From positions 16,923,201 to 16,987,200 of the forward strand of contig JAMXIF010001195.1 of the NCBI GenBank assembly GCA_028583685.1: a stretch of DNA of 64,000 bases, read 5' to 3'. The DNA is from Petaurus breviceps papuanus (taxonomy: Eukaryota; Chordata; Mammalia; Diprotodontia; Petauridae). A program made the position numbers and the translations under genes. This document shows positions 22,350-33,289 of the stretch, piece by piece (within the stretch, counting starts at the first letter, position 1; each line of letters starts with the position of its first letter). Under the pieces are notes generated by a model that saw nothing but the letters and a program-made list of their open reading frames with translations, was not told the DNA's origin and did no database searches.

Positions 22350-22970
22350 GTAAAGAATTCCAATAGCATTCCAACCCTGTAACAATTTACACTTCAGTTA
22401 GAAATAATGACATTAACTAAGAAAATTCTCCCAAGTCCTTTTCTGTGAAACAGATGGATAAAGGGTGAGAGCCAACTGCATACCTGGAAACTCTTCCAGA
22501 GAGGAAGGGAACAGGAGGCAGCTTTAATTGCTTTAACCAAATGAAAAATATTTGCAAAGTCTATAAAATAGCAGAGCTACCAGATCTCCTTGACAGAAGG
22601 AAAATTAAGAAAATTACTTTATGTGGAACATCAAAGCATTGAAGTGTTACACTCCCAAATGCTAGACCATTAGCACCAGATCGGGCAAAGAACTACCCTC
22701 AGGAAAGGAAAATGGGCACCTGTGGAAGGAATTTGGGTCTCTCCAAGGGGTCATGGCAAGTGCCTGCCACCTGGGATTACAGGAGCTGCTGGGTACTCCA
22801 AATATTACTATGTTGCCAAAATTTATATGAAAAGGTACCACACCTGTGGGAAGAGATCATTCTTGATTACTCAACTCCACAGGCTTTCCACAATTAATAG
22901 CATCAATAGAGCCCTATAATTTATACCTCATATTTCTAATTCAGTAAGTCAATCTCACAGAGACTATTAG
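22350..22970. other. Unassigned sequence
   Basis: No gene recognised. Two overlapping plus-strand frames of 60-65 codons (22712-22919) have no known domain. Confidence 0.4.
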
Positions 22971-22974
22971 AGCT

Positions 22975-23112
22975 GACCTACCCCATCTTTCCCTTTCTAA
23001 TTTAACAAATAATGACAATGAAGTCCAGAGAGATGGATGGTTTATCCAAGGTCACAGAATAGTGATAGTAGAAATGAGAACCAGGTTGCCTGGATGCAAA
23101 AGGAGATGACTA
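22975..23112 (-). mobile_element. MIR/MIR3-type SINE, antisense, partial
   Basis: 'aatgaagtccagagagatgg', 'tatccaaggtcacagaatag' and 'gagaaccaggttgcctgg' are reverse MIR blocks. Confidence 0.6.
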
Positions 23113-23144
23113 TCTGAAATGTCTCACTTTTTTGAATTCTCAGG

Positions 23145-23312
23145 TTCAAGGCTCATAGATTTAGCACTAGAAAGTGCCTTAGAGGTCATTTAATTCACCC
23201 CCTCATTCTACAAATGAAATTACTTCCCAGGGGTCACACAGTGACTTTGGCAGTGACAAAGGTACAGCTGGAACCCGGATCCTCTGACTTTAATTTCATT
23301 GCTCCTTCCAAA
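23145..23312 (-). mobile_element. MIR3-type SINE, antisense
   Basis: 'atagatttagcactagaaag', 'tgccttagaggtcatttaat', 'aggggtcacacagtgacttt' and 'aacccggatcctctgacttt' match the marsupial MIR3-like element in reverse. Confidence 0.8.
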
Positions 23313-23584
23313 TAATAAAAAAGTAAGAGAAGTAATAATTACATTTACATAGTACTTACAGCATGTACAGTCAGCTTCACAAAACCTAACACATGATTTA
23401 ATGCAAATAACTGTTCATATGCCTTATTTCCTTCCTTATCTAGATTTCAAAATCTGAAACTCTGTTGCCTAATTTACTGGTATCATCTAAAATGCCTAAA
23501 AATATTTAACACTTAGTAGATATTTCACAAATATTTGATTTGACTTGTGCATTCCCCTTCCCATATAATTTGGGAGAAAAAAAA

Positions 23585-23835
23585 TGTCCAGGGTCAAGAT
23601 GACCCATCTCCTACAGAAAGTAATTCCCAACCCTCTTAATGCTAATGCCTTCCCTTTCCTAATTATTTCTGATTTATTCTGTACATAACTTGTTTGTACC
23701 TATCTGATTGCTTGTTGTCTCTCCCATTGGATTGTGAGCTCCTCGAGGGCAGGGACTGTCTTTTGTTTCTTTTTGCATGCCCAGAACTTAGCACAGTACT
23801 TGGAACATGGTAGATGTTTATTGACTGACTGCATA
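23585..23835 (+). mobile_element. L2 3' end, well preserved
   Basis: 'tgccttccctttcctaatta', 'ctgtacataacttgtttgta', 'ttgtctctcccattggattg', 'tgagctcctcgagggcaggg', 'actgtcttttgtttcttttt', 'cttagcacagtacttggaac' and 'tgtttattgactgactg' are the complete L2 3' UTR. Confidence 0.92.
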
Positions 23836-24730
23836 AGCTAGTGTCGCACCTACATTCACTGAAACAAATTCATAAATAAGTAAATGTCCTAGCTTCTGCC
23901 TATAAAAGAAGCAATACCCAACTCAAATCTTACATTTTACTCTCTTGTGCCTGGAGTATCGAGTTCCCAATGAAACTGAAGCTTCAGGATAATCCTAAGG
24001 AAAACATTAAAGAGCTACACATTATGAAGCAACAGGTTTTTGTTGATCTAGAAATTCTTTTAGGCTGCCTCTATCAATGACTTTTCAAAAGGAAAACAAA
24101 AAGCCAGATTTCTCTATCCCAATCAATGTGGTATGATTTTATGCAGCATATGTTATGCAGTGGAACAAATGTTACATAAGTGGAAAAAGAAGCAAGTCAT
24201 GGGAGTTCTATGTTTAGATAAGATAGGGTTTGCAGAAATGCACTAATTCCCTTCGAGGTCTCAGTGTATTGTGTTTCCTAAGTTACTCTACTTCAAGTTC
24301 TAGTAATGTGACAAGAAATCCATAAAGATTCCAGAGGCTCAGTTCATCTCAAATTAGCAAAAGAGATGAATTTCTAAAGTAGAAGCTGAAAGCCTGACCC
24401 ATTCTAAGGTCATCACTGAGAGTTTTTCAAAACAAGGACAAAACAGAAACAAGATTTACATGGTGCTAGGGTCCCAGCTGAATCAGTCTGTGACACATCA
24501 CCCTGGAACTGTGGTTATTTCAAACTGAAATCCCCCCAGACAGACAGACAGACATGAAGAAAGACAGACATGAACACACAGGCATTCAAATACCAATATG
24601 AATCCAAAACCTAACTGCTTCATAAGTAAACAGTGGAAAGAAAAATAATTGCCTCCCAAGTTCTGGCCATGACTCCCTTAATAAGAATCTTACCTTCTGA
24701 CAATCAGTACCAGCATCTAAATAGGACATC
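23836..24730. other. Unassigned sequence with a (CAGA)n patch
   Basis: No gene recognised. A short CAGA array lies at 24537-24553, with a degenerate continuation to about 24585. Confidence 0.4.
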
Positions 24731-24734
24731 AGAA

Positions 24735-24895
24735 TCACACATGTAGGACTGGAAGGGGCATCAGATGAATAATGTCCTCATTTTACCAAAAGTGAGGAAA
24801 CTGGGCCTCAAGGAGATTAAGTGACTTTTCTAAGGTCACAAAGATAGTATGGAACAGAGGCATTGAACCCAAACTCTCTGAATCCAGAACCAGTG
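24735..24895 (-). mobile_element. MIR3-type SINE, antisense
   Basis: 'taggactggaaggggcatca', 'gtgaggaaactgggcctcaa', 'agtgacttttctaaggtcac' and 'cattgaacccaaactctctg' are the reverse MIR3 blocks. Confidence 0.8.
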
Positions 24896-25595
24896 GAAAT
24901 GACATCAATTTATGAAAAAAAAAGTACTTGAAGCTTCCTGAGTTTACCCAGTATAGCAACAACTACTCACCTAGGGAAGAAGGGAGTATATATGCTCCCT
25001 TGGCCCCACCAAAATACACCACGTCTGAGGAATTAAGATACAAAGAAGAATATTCCTTATAAAATGTGACAAGTCTTTGGTTTATGTACAAATGGCCACT
25101 ATGAAAAGGAATTCCCCTTTACTCTGATTTTCTGCTTCCCCACGCCAGCTATTGCCTAGAATTCTCCACTATCTTAAGGTCTCTTCATATTGCCCATCCT
25201 GATTCCTCTTTACAGTCTCCACTTCTGACTCTCATCCTTTCTTCACCATGTCTCCTCATCCCGGAGGTCTGCCCCAACTCTGGACTTCTCATTCTGGAAG
25301 TACCCTCTGCTGCTCTCTGTAGCCTCTCTCCGACTGGCTGGTTCCTTCCAGAGTCACCATTTTAAGGACAGTGCCCAGGCCAGCCATGTCCTCATTCCTT
25401 TCCAGGCTCCACTCCTGATTCTCTAGACTGTTACCTTGGCTCTGCTTTTCCCCAATGACTGTAAGCATCTTGAGAGCAGTGACTGTCCTTCTGCTTAGCA
25501 CAGAACCTGGCAAAGGAAATGTTTAGAAGATTGCTTGTTGCCTTTGCTATTTCACAGAATTGTGAGGAAAGTATCTTAAAATACAGCTCCATAGA
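24896..25595. other. Mostly unassigned; possible L2 3' end
   Basis: 25440-25520 ('atgactgtaagcatcttgag', 'agcagtgactgtccttctgc', 'ttagcacagaacctgg') resembles an L2 terminus on the plus strand. The pyrimidine-rich part before it (25140-25440) is not assigned. Confidence 0.45.
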
Positions 25596-25599
25596 AATA

Positions 25600-25818
25600 A
25601 TAACAGCTGGTGTGTATACAGCACTTTGAAAAGCATTTTACACATTATCTTATTTGGTCTTTATTTCAACATCATGATGCACGTGCTATGCAGGGTGTCC
25701 CAAAAGTCTTAGTGCAGATTTAGTATCTCAAAGCTTAAATTTTTAAGCTCTGGTCACTTCAAACTTCACAAAGACTGTTGAGACACCCTGTATCAGCCTC
25801 AAATTACAGATGAGAGAC
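25600..25818 (-). mobile_element. Antisense MIR-type SINE, split by a mariner-like MITE
   Basis: The left part, 'cagcactttgaaaagcattt' and 'tacacattatcttatttggt', and the right part, 'cctcaaattacagatgagag', are reverse MIR blocks that would be contiguous without the 100-bp insert at 25691-25790. The 3' remainder is lost in the assembly gap. Confidence 0.75.
25691..25790. mobile_element. Mariner/Tc1-like MITE with 20-bp terminal inverted repeats
   Basis: The left end 'cagggtgtcccaaaagtctt' and the inverse of the right end 'cagggtgtctcaacagtctt' match at 18 of 20 positions. The core contains a perfect palindrome 'agcttaaa..tttaagct' (near 25732-25749). At 100 bp it has no coding capacity. The right flank begins TA and the left flank carries TA two bases out, consistent with an imperfect TA duplication. 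The mariner assignment rests on terminus and size. Confidence 0.8.
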
Positions 25819-25820
25819 AG

Positions 25821-25830
25821 NNNNNNNNNN
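25821..25830. other. Assembly gap (10 N)
   Basis: Ten undetermined bases at the end of an antisense MIR fragment. The true length is unknown. Confidence 1.
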
Positions 25831-26094
25831 TATTATTTTTATGATTATGATTATCTCAGGGTTGGTCCAGGGGAAAGTTAATGTCATCTGAACTAGAACG
25901 GGAAAAAGGAAGAAGGAAAAAAAACAGATAAACAGTCAAACACCAACCCTCCTCACCCTCTTAGGTACCCCTAAGCTGCCATTAGCTGCCCTGACCCTAA
26001 TCTTCCCCTTATCAAATTAGGTGAAGACTTAATCTCTCTCTTTGCTGTTAGTTTCAATAAGCACATTTACCAGAAAGAAGAGACCCGGTAATAA

Positions 26095-26350
26095 TAATAA
26101 CATCAGTGATAATTATAGCATTTATAAAGTGTTTGGAGGTTTGAAAAGTTCTTTGCAAATATTATCTAATTCCATCCTCACAACAATCTTCTAAGGTTAC
26201 TTTATTTTACAGATGCTGAAAATTCAGTTGATGCAGATAAAATGACATGCCCAGGGCCATAAAGCTAATAAGTGTCCACGGTCATATTTGAACTAAGATC
26301 TTCAGGACATCAGTCTAGCACTCTATTCACTGAGCTGCTGAGCTGCCATG
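26095..26350 (-). mobile_element. MAR1/CORE-SINE, antisense, near complete
   Basis: 'agcatttataaagtgtttgg', 'agttctttgcaaatattatc', 'cctcacaacaatcttctaag', 'acatgcccagggccataaag', 'tagcactctattcactgagc' and 'tgctgagctgccat' run in reverse from tail to tRNA-like head. Confidence 0.85.
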
Positions 26351-26351
26351 A

Positions 26352-26505
26352 TGTTGTGTACAAATTTTGGTTTTGAACAGAATGCAAACTCTTTGAGAAC
26401 AGGGACTGATTCCCTTCTTTCTGTCTCTATATCTCCAGAACTAGTATAGTACCTACCTATTGGTAAAACACTTAATAAATACTTACTAGCTGATTAATTA
26501 AAAAA
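26352..26505 (+). mobile_element. L2 3' end fragment
   Basis: 'gcaaactctttgagaacagg', 'gactgattcccttctttctg' and 'aaaacacttaataaatactt' are L2 terminal blocks. It directly abuts the antisense MAR1. Confidence 0.75.
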
Positions 26506-26509
26506 CCCT

Positions 26510-27900
26510 AAAAGTATTGGGTCTTGGCTTCAGGAACTGGAATGCAACAGACAAGCTGTATTCTCTTCTGCAATAAGACCGGGCAAATGGAAGTATGCTA
26601 ATGGGGGCAGAAAGTTGAGCCTAGGGAAAGGGAAATTTGAAGACCAACCACTGGAGCCTCCCAGGAATAAAAGAAGAGAGAGTTGAGAGGAAACCAGGCT
26701 GGACAAAAAAGTCTTGTGGGAGGTGTATTTCTTACAGATGGAGGAGTCCATTCTCCCACAACTTCCAACCTGTTCCTGGGGCTTTCGTTACTGCCAACCA
26801 GTCCTTGTCTTCTCCCCTCACAGTTTCCTCCCTCACCACCTGGTTTGAGCTCCTTACTCAGGATCTAATACCAGCCAAGTCCATGTCAGGTTTGGAAGGC
26901 AGAGAAACATTGCTATACGTGATGGTTAGGTTCTACAATCCCATATTCATACAATCCTAGGCTTCTAGGTCATTAAACATCAAAGAAACTTGTGAGATGA
27001 TTCACACTTGACAACCATTTATAGCACCTGTTTCTGTGGGACATGGCTTTGAGCTCCAAACCAATGACCTCCAGAGATGCTTTTGGAAGACAATCTATAA
27101 ATCAGGCATTGGATGTATTCTCATCTCAATGAGCAAGAGTGGGGAAAACTAAGCATTCAGCAAATGAGAAGTATAATAGCAGGTGAGCAACAAAGGGAAG
27201 ACAAAGGAACCTTTAGAGAGAGGTGGTTTGTTGTCCTTTGTTCTCAGACAGTTCCAGAATGACACTACTACATAAGAGTCAAGTTACAGTGAGTCCAGCT
27301 GTGACTGATCAAACCAATACAAGCTCTACCACAAATTGGGCACAAATACTCCACTTGAATGTTTAGGGTGCATCTCCCATGTCCTTTGAGTTACTTCAAT
27401 TCTGCTTTGCTCATAGAGCACAGCACCTTCTTTGATGTGAGTATGCCATGATGGACGGTGTCTCCCATGCCATACAATCAATTCCAAAGTTCTTTAAAGT
27501 TTTCTAAAATTTCCTTTGTCTTTTGTCTATCCTTTTTTTTTTGCTCACCTGCTGTAATGTAGCCTTTCTCGTTTGCTGAAAACTTAGTTTTGTAGCTCTA
27601 GGAATCTGCTTTGAGGAAGTGAACAGGAAAGACACGTGATTGATGCCACAGTCACAAGAGAAAACGCCACTTTAGAAGGTGATGATAAGGAAGGCAGACC
27701 AAGCTAGCTGGTAGTTATGATTCTCCAACCCATAGAGCTAGGGCAAGTTACTCACTTGATCACCTTGCCCACGTGGCCTTCTAACCTACACCTTACCCCC
27801 TCCCCTTCAAAGATAAAAAAGACAGTGAAGGATAATATTGCATAAGGGATGTAGATAAGGGATTGTGAACATAGGTTGAGGAAATACATATATTTTATGG
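26510..27900. other. Unassigned sequence
   Basis: No gene or clear repeat. Overlapping frames at 26530-26960 on both strands lack recognisable domains. 26640-26900 is a little richer in G+C than its surroundings. Confidence 0.4.
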
Positions 27901-27904
27901 ATAG

Positions 27905-28092
27905 GATCAAAGATTTAGAGATGGAAGGGACCTTAGAGCCAATTCAGTTTAAACTGGGGACTAGAAAGGTTAAGTAACTTGTTAGCAAAAAAAGTAACAT
28001 GCATTATTGTACATAATGTTACACAAGTGTTGAGTAGCAGAGACAAGATCTGAACCCTGGTCCTATGATTCCTAATCCGTTTTTCTTGGTCT
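27905..28092 (-). mobile_element. MIR3-type SINE, antisense, with a small internal insertion
   Basis: 'aaagatttagagatggaagg', 'gaccttagagccaattcagt', 'gaaaggttaagtaacttgtt' and 'gatctgaaccctggtcctat' are reverse MIR3. About 30 bases near 27985-28020 do not fit the family and look like an insertion or local duplication. Confidence 0.75.
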
Positions 28093-28289
28093 CTCTGCAG
28101 CATCACAATGCCTTCTAAGTGGAATAAACTCATTGATTTTGAAAAGTGGATACACATTTATGTTCAAAATTTGCCTAAAGAGGGGGAAAGTAATACAGGT
28201 TTCTTTAATCAACTTTTCTCAATCCCTTCACAATGAAACCACAAATCCTCCTACTGAGTATGTTTTTTAGTAATGAAAACCAAAGAAAC

Positions 28290-29175
28290 CATGGCTAAAA
28301 CGTATAACTTGTGGCCATTTTTGGTTTAATATCATTAATTATGTTGATGTTTTAAATATTAAAACCATCTTTGTATCCTTGGTATAACTCCAATTTGTTG
28401 ATAATATCTTAAATGAATCACTGCAATTTGTTTGACAGGATTTTATTTAAAATTTTTCAAATGTATTACATGATGTTGGTCTATAATTCTTTTGTATTTA
28501 TCTTTCCGTTTTTTAGGTATGATGATATTTATCTCAAAAAAAAAATTCTGGTAGAGTGCTTTCTTTCTCAACTTCTGAGACTAATTTGGGTAGTATTGGT
28601 GCTAACTCCAAAAGTCAAACAATAAAAGGGTCAGGAATATTTTTTATTTGGTAGTTCCTTTGCATGTAGTTTTACTTCCTTTTCTGAAACTGGGTTACTT
28701 AGGACTTCTATTTGGTCTTCTCTTCTTTTGTGTATTTCTGATGGTATTTCTCTGTTTTCCTTTATGTTCTCAGTTTTGCTAGCATGTAATTGAATGTTCT
28801 GATATACTTGTTATTCTCTTTATTTTACTTGTATTTGTAACTGTGTTTTAGATCTGATACTCTTTGCATTTCATTTGATTTTGTTACAATTTCATCTTAT
28901 TCACTTGTTATCTTGTTGATATGAGCCTCTGCCCTCTTCTTCTTCGTCAGATTGGCTAATTGCTTTATTAATTTTATTATTATTTTCAAAGACCAGTTTT
29001 TAGTCTTATTTATAATTTCTATAGCTTTTTTGTTACTGCTTTCCAGTTTATTTATCCTCTAATTTTTTAAATCTTCTCTTTTGTGATTATTGTAGGTTTG
29101 TTTATTATTGGCTCATTTTTAATTCTAATATTTGGTTCACTAATCCCCCCTTTTTCTATTCTGTTAATGTATGTT
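28290..29175 (-). mobile_element. L1 LINE ORF2 (reverse transcriptase region), antisense, old
   Basis: 'tatgttgatgttttaaatat', 'accatctttgtatccttggt', 'gatgttggtctataattctt', 'agaccagtttttagtcttat' and 'tttccagtttatttatcctc' are the reverse of the L1 RT-domain coding region that is recognisable across therians. The T-rich plus strand agrees. It is interrupted and decayed, with no usable frame. Confidence 0.8.
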
Positions 29176-29179
29176 GGTA

Positions 29180-30635
29180 GGAAAAAACATATATAGCTTT
29201 TTCCAAGATTTGAGACTGTTTACCCATTTGGAATAGTGCAAATGTTTAATAGGACAAAAGACCTATTTCATCTGTAACCCTCTGCATTCTGCAAGTCTGA
29301 GGCATAAGCAATTTACAACATAGTTTAGGAAATTCAGTAACAAAGGAAGTCACAAGCAGCCTTAATTCTAATCCTGGCTTTGTCATAGCAAACAACATCT
29401 TATAATGGCAGGGAAGGAAGGCTAAAAAACAACCTGGCACACAGGAAGAAACTTATTAACTTAAACGGCAATATAATGACCAATTTGCACAGCCAAATTT
29501 TTCTAAGAAACATTCCCCAGAGTACAAAGCAATCGTACAGTAACTTCTTGATGTGCCTGGATGACGTACATTTGGGCATATCATCAGATTGTTTACTTGC
29601 CACTTCTCTATTTCCAGTTCATTACTCAATTAAGGCACCTTTGCCTATTGTCTGTGGTAAATATTCATTTGTTTTCACAGAAATGGGAAGTAGGCCAGAC
29701 ACGAGCAGCTGTGCTCTCCTAAAGAACAGTATCAGGGCGGTTGTAAAAGTAAATACCAGGACGACTCACTCACCATAAGAAAGTCTAATTTTACTTTAAA
29801 TGTTTAGATTTGTGTTACATGTTAGAGATAGAAAGATGAAAAATAAGCAAACCACAGTCCTTACACTCAGGAAGCTTATCGTCTACTGAGCAGTTAGAAT
29901 GACTTCTAACAGCCTATTGATTTTTAATAGTTCCCATAAGTCACATATGATGAGCCTTCAAAATCAAAACTCTCTTTGAATAAGACTTTTTTTCTAATAA
30001 ATTTTAAAATATCTTTTGTTTTTATGTCATCTTTTTCCAACTGGATGCCTTTCCCCATTTCCCTACTCTCCTAAAAAGTCATCCCTTAAAAGAAAGGAGA
30101 AAAAAGAGAGAAAAAAAGCTTCCGCAAAACTTACCAAAATATTTTAAGGTTCTAACATCATGTGCAGTGTTCCACAGCACTAGTTCTGTTCCCCTCTAAA
30201 GGAGGGAGGGAAGGCACCTTTTCATTTCTTTCTTAGGTCCAAGCTTGGTCATTATAGCTTCACAGAATCCAAAGGGTAAAAAATATATTCAAAGGGCAAT
30301 GGGTGGAATACATCCCAGCTTTTATCACCAGGGAGTAAGCTCTCTATGCTGTGGCCTGTCGGTTCCTTTTACTGCTCAACAGTATTCCCACAAAAAGGCA
30401 AGTAAAGGAAATGGCGAAATGACAAAAACCCAAACACATTGCTTCCTGTGTATTAGCTAAAATGACAATTTTTCTGAATGAATTAAAACAGGAGCATCTT
30501 CTCCCTTCTTTCTGTGCTTTTCAATACAACCTGACATTCTCACTCGGGCATTATTTATTGGAATGGGCAGCATAATATTTTCTGCTCAGCTATGCAATGC
30601 TTAAATCAATTTCCCCAAAGTTCTAATAAAAGCAT
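29180..30635. other. Unassigned sequence
   Basis: No gene recognised. A diverged antisense L2 end ('gagatagaaagatgaaaaat', 'cacagtccttacactcagga', 'agcttatcgtctac') probably lies at 29830-29900. 30485-30620 is repeat-poor. Confidence 0.4.
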
Positions 30636-30639
30636 AGTA

Positions 30640-31082
30640 TACCCACACCCATAGTGACAAAGAACTGGAAACCCATCAAGTAGGAAATGGTTGAACAAAT
30701 TATAGCATATGGATGTAATGGAAGAAATGATGAAGCAGAATAGTTTCAGAGAAAACTGGAAGATTTATATGAACTGAGGCAGAAAGTAAGCAAAACCAGA
30801 ATAATTTCTAGAATAACAATTCTCTAAAGGCAAACAACTTTGACAGACTTAAGAACTCTGAACAATGCAATATCCAACAAGGATCACAGAGGACCTACAA
30901 TCAGAAAAGTGATGTGTGTGTGTTGTTTTTGGATGTAGCCATAGAGGGAATTTGTTTTACTTAGCTATGCATATTTCTTACAAGAATTTTCCTTTGCTTT
31001 TTCTTTTCAGGGGGATAGGGAAGATAGGAGGAGAAAAAATAAATTTTGCTAATTGAAAACATTAAAATTAAATTTAAAGGGA
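30640..31082 (+). mobile_element. Marsupial L1 3' end with full 3' UTR
   Basis: 'gacaaagaactggaaaccca', 'gaaatggttgaacaaattat', 'acatatgaactgag'-like block, 'cagaaagtaagcaaaaccag', 'gatcacagaggacctacaat', 'tttttggatgtagccataga', 'gggaatttgttttacttagc' and the AT-rich end 'aaaacattaaaattaaattt' give the complete order of a marsupial L1 terminus. Confidence 0.9.
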
Positions 31083-31324
31083 TGCATTCCTATACATAAT
31101 AGGCCAAACATAGAATCCTTTGGCCCAAGAGGGGGACTTGCTGAAAATATAAATAGGTATAAGAAATATTTACATAAATTCTAATGTGATAAATTCATAA
31201 CAAATTTTTAAGTTACAGGCATTTGGGGTTATTTCTAACCTTGGAATATGTTTGAATGATAGCAACTTGGCTCTCCCACAAGGTATGACTCAATGCCATT
31301 TCAGACATACACTACTGAGGTGAA

Positions 31325-31508
31325 AAGACCATAGGTCATAGGATCACAGCTGGAAGGAACCTTAGGAAATCACCCAGCTTGGCATCTTTACTTTCTTGGG
31401 AAGTAATGAGGATCAGAGAAGTTCAATGACTAACCCAAAGTCACAGAGGTAAATGAATAGCATACAGGCTTTGAACTGACTCCAAACCTAGTCCTCTTTT
31501 CAATATAT
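31325..31508 (-). mobile_element. MIR3-type SINE, antisense
   Basis: 'ggatcacagctggaaggaac', 'cttaggaaatcacccagctt', 'aacccaaagtcacagaggta' and 'gactccaaacctagtcctct' match reverse MIR3. Confidence 0.75.
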
Positions 31509-31524
31509 GATCCTGTCATTATGG

Positions 31525-31640
31525 AGACAATGCTGAATTTACAGTCAGGAAAAATTAGATTTGAAACTAGTTTCATGATCACTTAATCTTTTGAAGCCCT
31601 CCTCATCTGTAAAATGGAGACATTATACCTATAGTATGTA
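31525..31640 (+). mobile_element. MIR/MIR3-type SINE, partial
   Basis: 'caatgctgaatttacagtca', 'ttcatgatcacttaatcttt' and 'tcatctgtaaaatggagac' are sense MIR blocks. The end is cut by the next, antisense SINE. Confidence 0.6.
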
Positions 31641-31893
31641 GTTTGCTGTTGTTCAGTCATTTCAGTGTTGTTTAGTGCCCCTATTTGGTGTTTCCTTGGC
31701 AACGTTCCTGGAGTGTTTTGCCATTTCCTTCTCCAGCTCATTTTGCAGAGGAGGAAACTGAAGCAAACAGGGTTAAAGTGACTTGCCTAAGGTCACACAG
31801 CAGTGTCTAAAGCCAGACTTGAACTCAAGGAGATGAGTCCTCCTGACTCTAAGCCTGGTGCTCTACAAACTAAGTATCATTTAACTGCCCAAT
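31640..31893 (-). mobile_element. MAR1-type long CORE-SINE, antisense, near complete
   Basis: 'gctgttgttcagtcatttca', 'ctatttggtgtttccttggc', 'tggagtgttttgccatttcc', 'ttctccagctcattttgcag', 'aggaggaaactgaagcaaac', 'agtgacttgcctaaggtcac' and 'gagtcctcctgactctaagc' run to 'catttaactgccc', the tRNA head in reverse. It is the same family as the sense copy at 56920-57185. Confidence 0.88.
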
Positions 31894-31984
31894 ACGTGTC
31901 TTACAAGATTTTCATTATATGATAATGTATGCAGAGCATTTTGTTTTTTAAAACATATATATTTCAATTCTCATGTCTCCTTAT

Positions 31985-32210
31985 AACCACAAAGCAGGTC
32001 AAGGTTTACAAAGTCAACACAACAAACTTGTGAAGTAGTAAGAGTTAAATATTATTACTTCCCTTTTACAGGTGAGGAAAGGGCAGCTCAGAGATGTTAA
32101 GTCACTGACTCAAGATCACACAGCTGATAAGTGGTAGACATAGTTCTCAAAGAGAGTTACTCCTAATGTCAAATCCAGGCCTGTGTCCCTAACATGATAC
32201 TGCTAATATG
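31985..32210 (-). mobile_element. MIR-type SINE, antisense
   Basis: 'acttcccttttacaggtgag', 'gaaagggcagctcagagatg', 'ttaagtcactgactcaagat' and 'cacacagctgataagtggta' are reverse MIR. Confidence 0.7.
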
Positions 32211-32575
32211 ACATTTCTTACATTATTACAGGTCAATATCTGTGTATCTCACAATCCTGATTAAAAAAAATAGTAAGCAATGCTGTATTTTTATTTTGTG
32301 TTTGAGTAATCTCTGCCAACCCTTTTCCTCACTGATGTGAGTAACTAAGAGTTGGCTGTCTCAGCAGCTCATCATTTAACTTAAATGTCAAACTAACAAC
32401 AAACAATTCTCTCTCTACTTCAGTGTTGCTGGTGTAAGTGATATGGCCCTTCAAGTAAAAGATTTTGTCTCTATTTTACGTTTGCAGCGATTGTAACCAC
32501 AATATCCAGGGACAAAATAAACAGAAAATAATCAGAAGAAAAATAGCCCATTACAAGTATTTTCCAACAACTCTT
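32211..32575. other. Unassigned sequence
   Basis: No gene or repeat family recognised. Confidence 0.4.
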
Positions 32576-32578
32576 CAT

Positions 32579-32765
32579 CTTTAAAAGAGAAAAAAATGGG
32601 GCGTTTAGGTGGTGCAGTGAATACAGCACCAGTCCCAGTGTCAGAAGGACCTGAGTTCAAATCCAGCCTCAGACATTTAACACTTACTAGTCGTGTGACC
32701 TTGGGCAAGTCACTTAACCCCAATTGCCCTGCCTTCCCCCTCCAAAAAGCTTTTAAAAAGAGAGA
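32579..32765 (+). mobile_element. Marsupial SINE (type A1)
   Basis: The body (about 32593-32749) reads 'ggggcgtttaggtggtgcag', 'gaaggacctgagttcaaatc', 'cagcctcagacatttaacac', 'ttactagtcgtgtgaccttg', 'caattgccctgccttccccc'. The flanks 'ctttaaaagaga' (32579) and 'cttttaaaaagaga' (32750) are an imperfect duplication. Confidence 0.9.
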
Positions 32766-32769
32766 GAAG

Positions 32770-33275
32770 AAAGGGGAGTAGATGGGAAGTATTTTACAGT
32801 TTTTAGATATGTACTATAAATGAGGAAGAGACATATATGACTCATGCGTGAGGTATTTGAGTGCTCATGACTGGTTACAGGTCTCTTCTAAAGTCCCAGC
32901 CTTAAGGAAAAGAGAAGCTAGTTCTTGTTCCCTCCTCTGCTGCTGCTGCTTCCCTTCACATTCTCCCTCCCCCAATACTCAGAGAGAATTTGGAAAACTG
33001 TTGATGAAACAAGGGCCAGATAAACTGGTCAGAAAGAAGAGAAAGTGTGAAATGTACCCATCTTCCCTCCTGCTACCGAGACCAGTACTTCTGGTTTAGC
33101 CACAGATGTCCTTGTGGTCAGGAGCTAGTCAATCCTCTTCAATAGTCAGAGTTCATATTTTTTGTGAACAATTCACTTAGGATCACTGAGGGTGTATTTT
33201 CTCTTATTCATCCAAACCAGAAGTAATTTTTTAAAGGAAAGTATTCAACTGGAGACATGTTCAAACCACAGGAAG
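32770..33275. other. Unassigned sequence
   Basis: No gene recognised. A short TGC run ('ctgctgctgctgctt') lies near 32937-32951. The 83-codon plus-strand frame at 32848-33099 has no recognisable domain. Confidence 0.4.
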
Positions 33276-33289
33276 CCAAATTTGATTTT

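Noticed and set aside
24537-24585. Possible CRISPR-like or structured direct repeats
   Set aside because: This is a simple CAGA microsatellite. The genome is vertebrate and no spacer structure is present.
26637-26960. 107-codon frame in a slightly GC-richer segment
   Set aside because: Three overlapping frames on both strands, none with a domain. No convincing exon boundaries.
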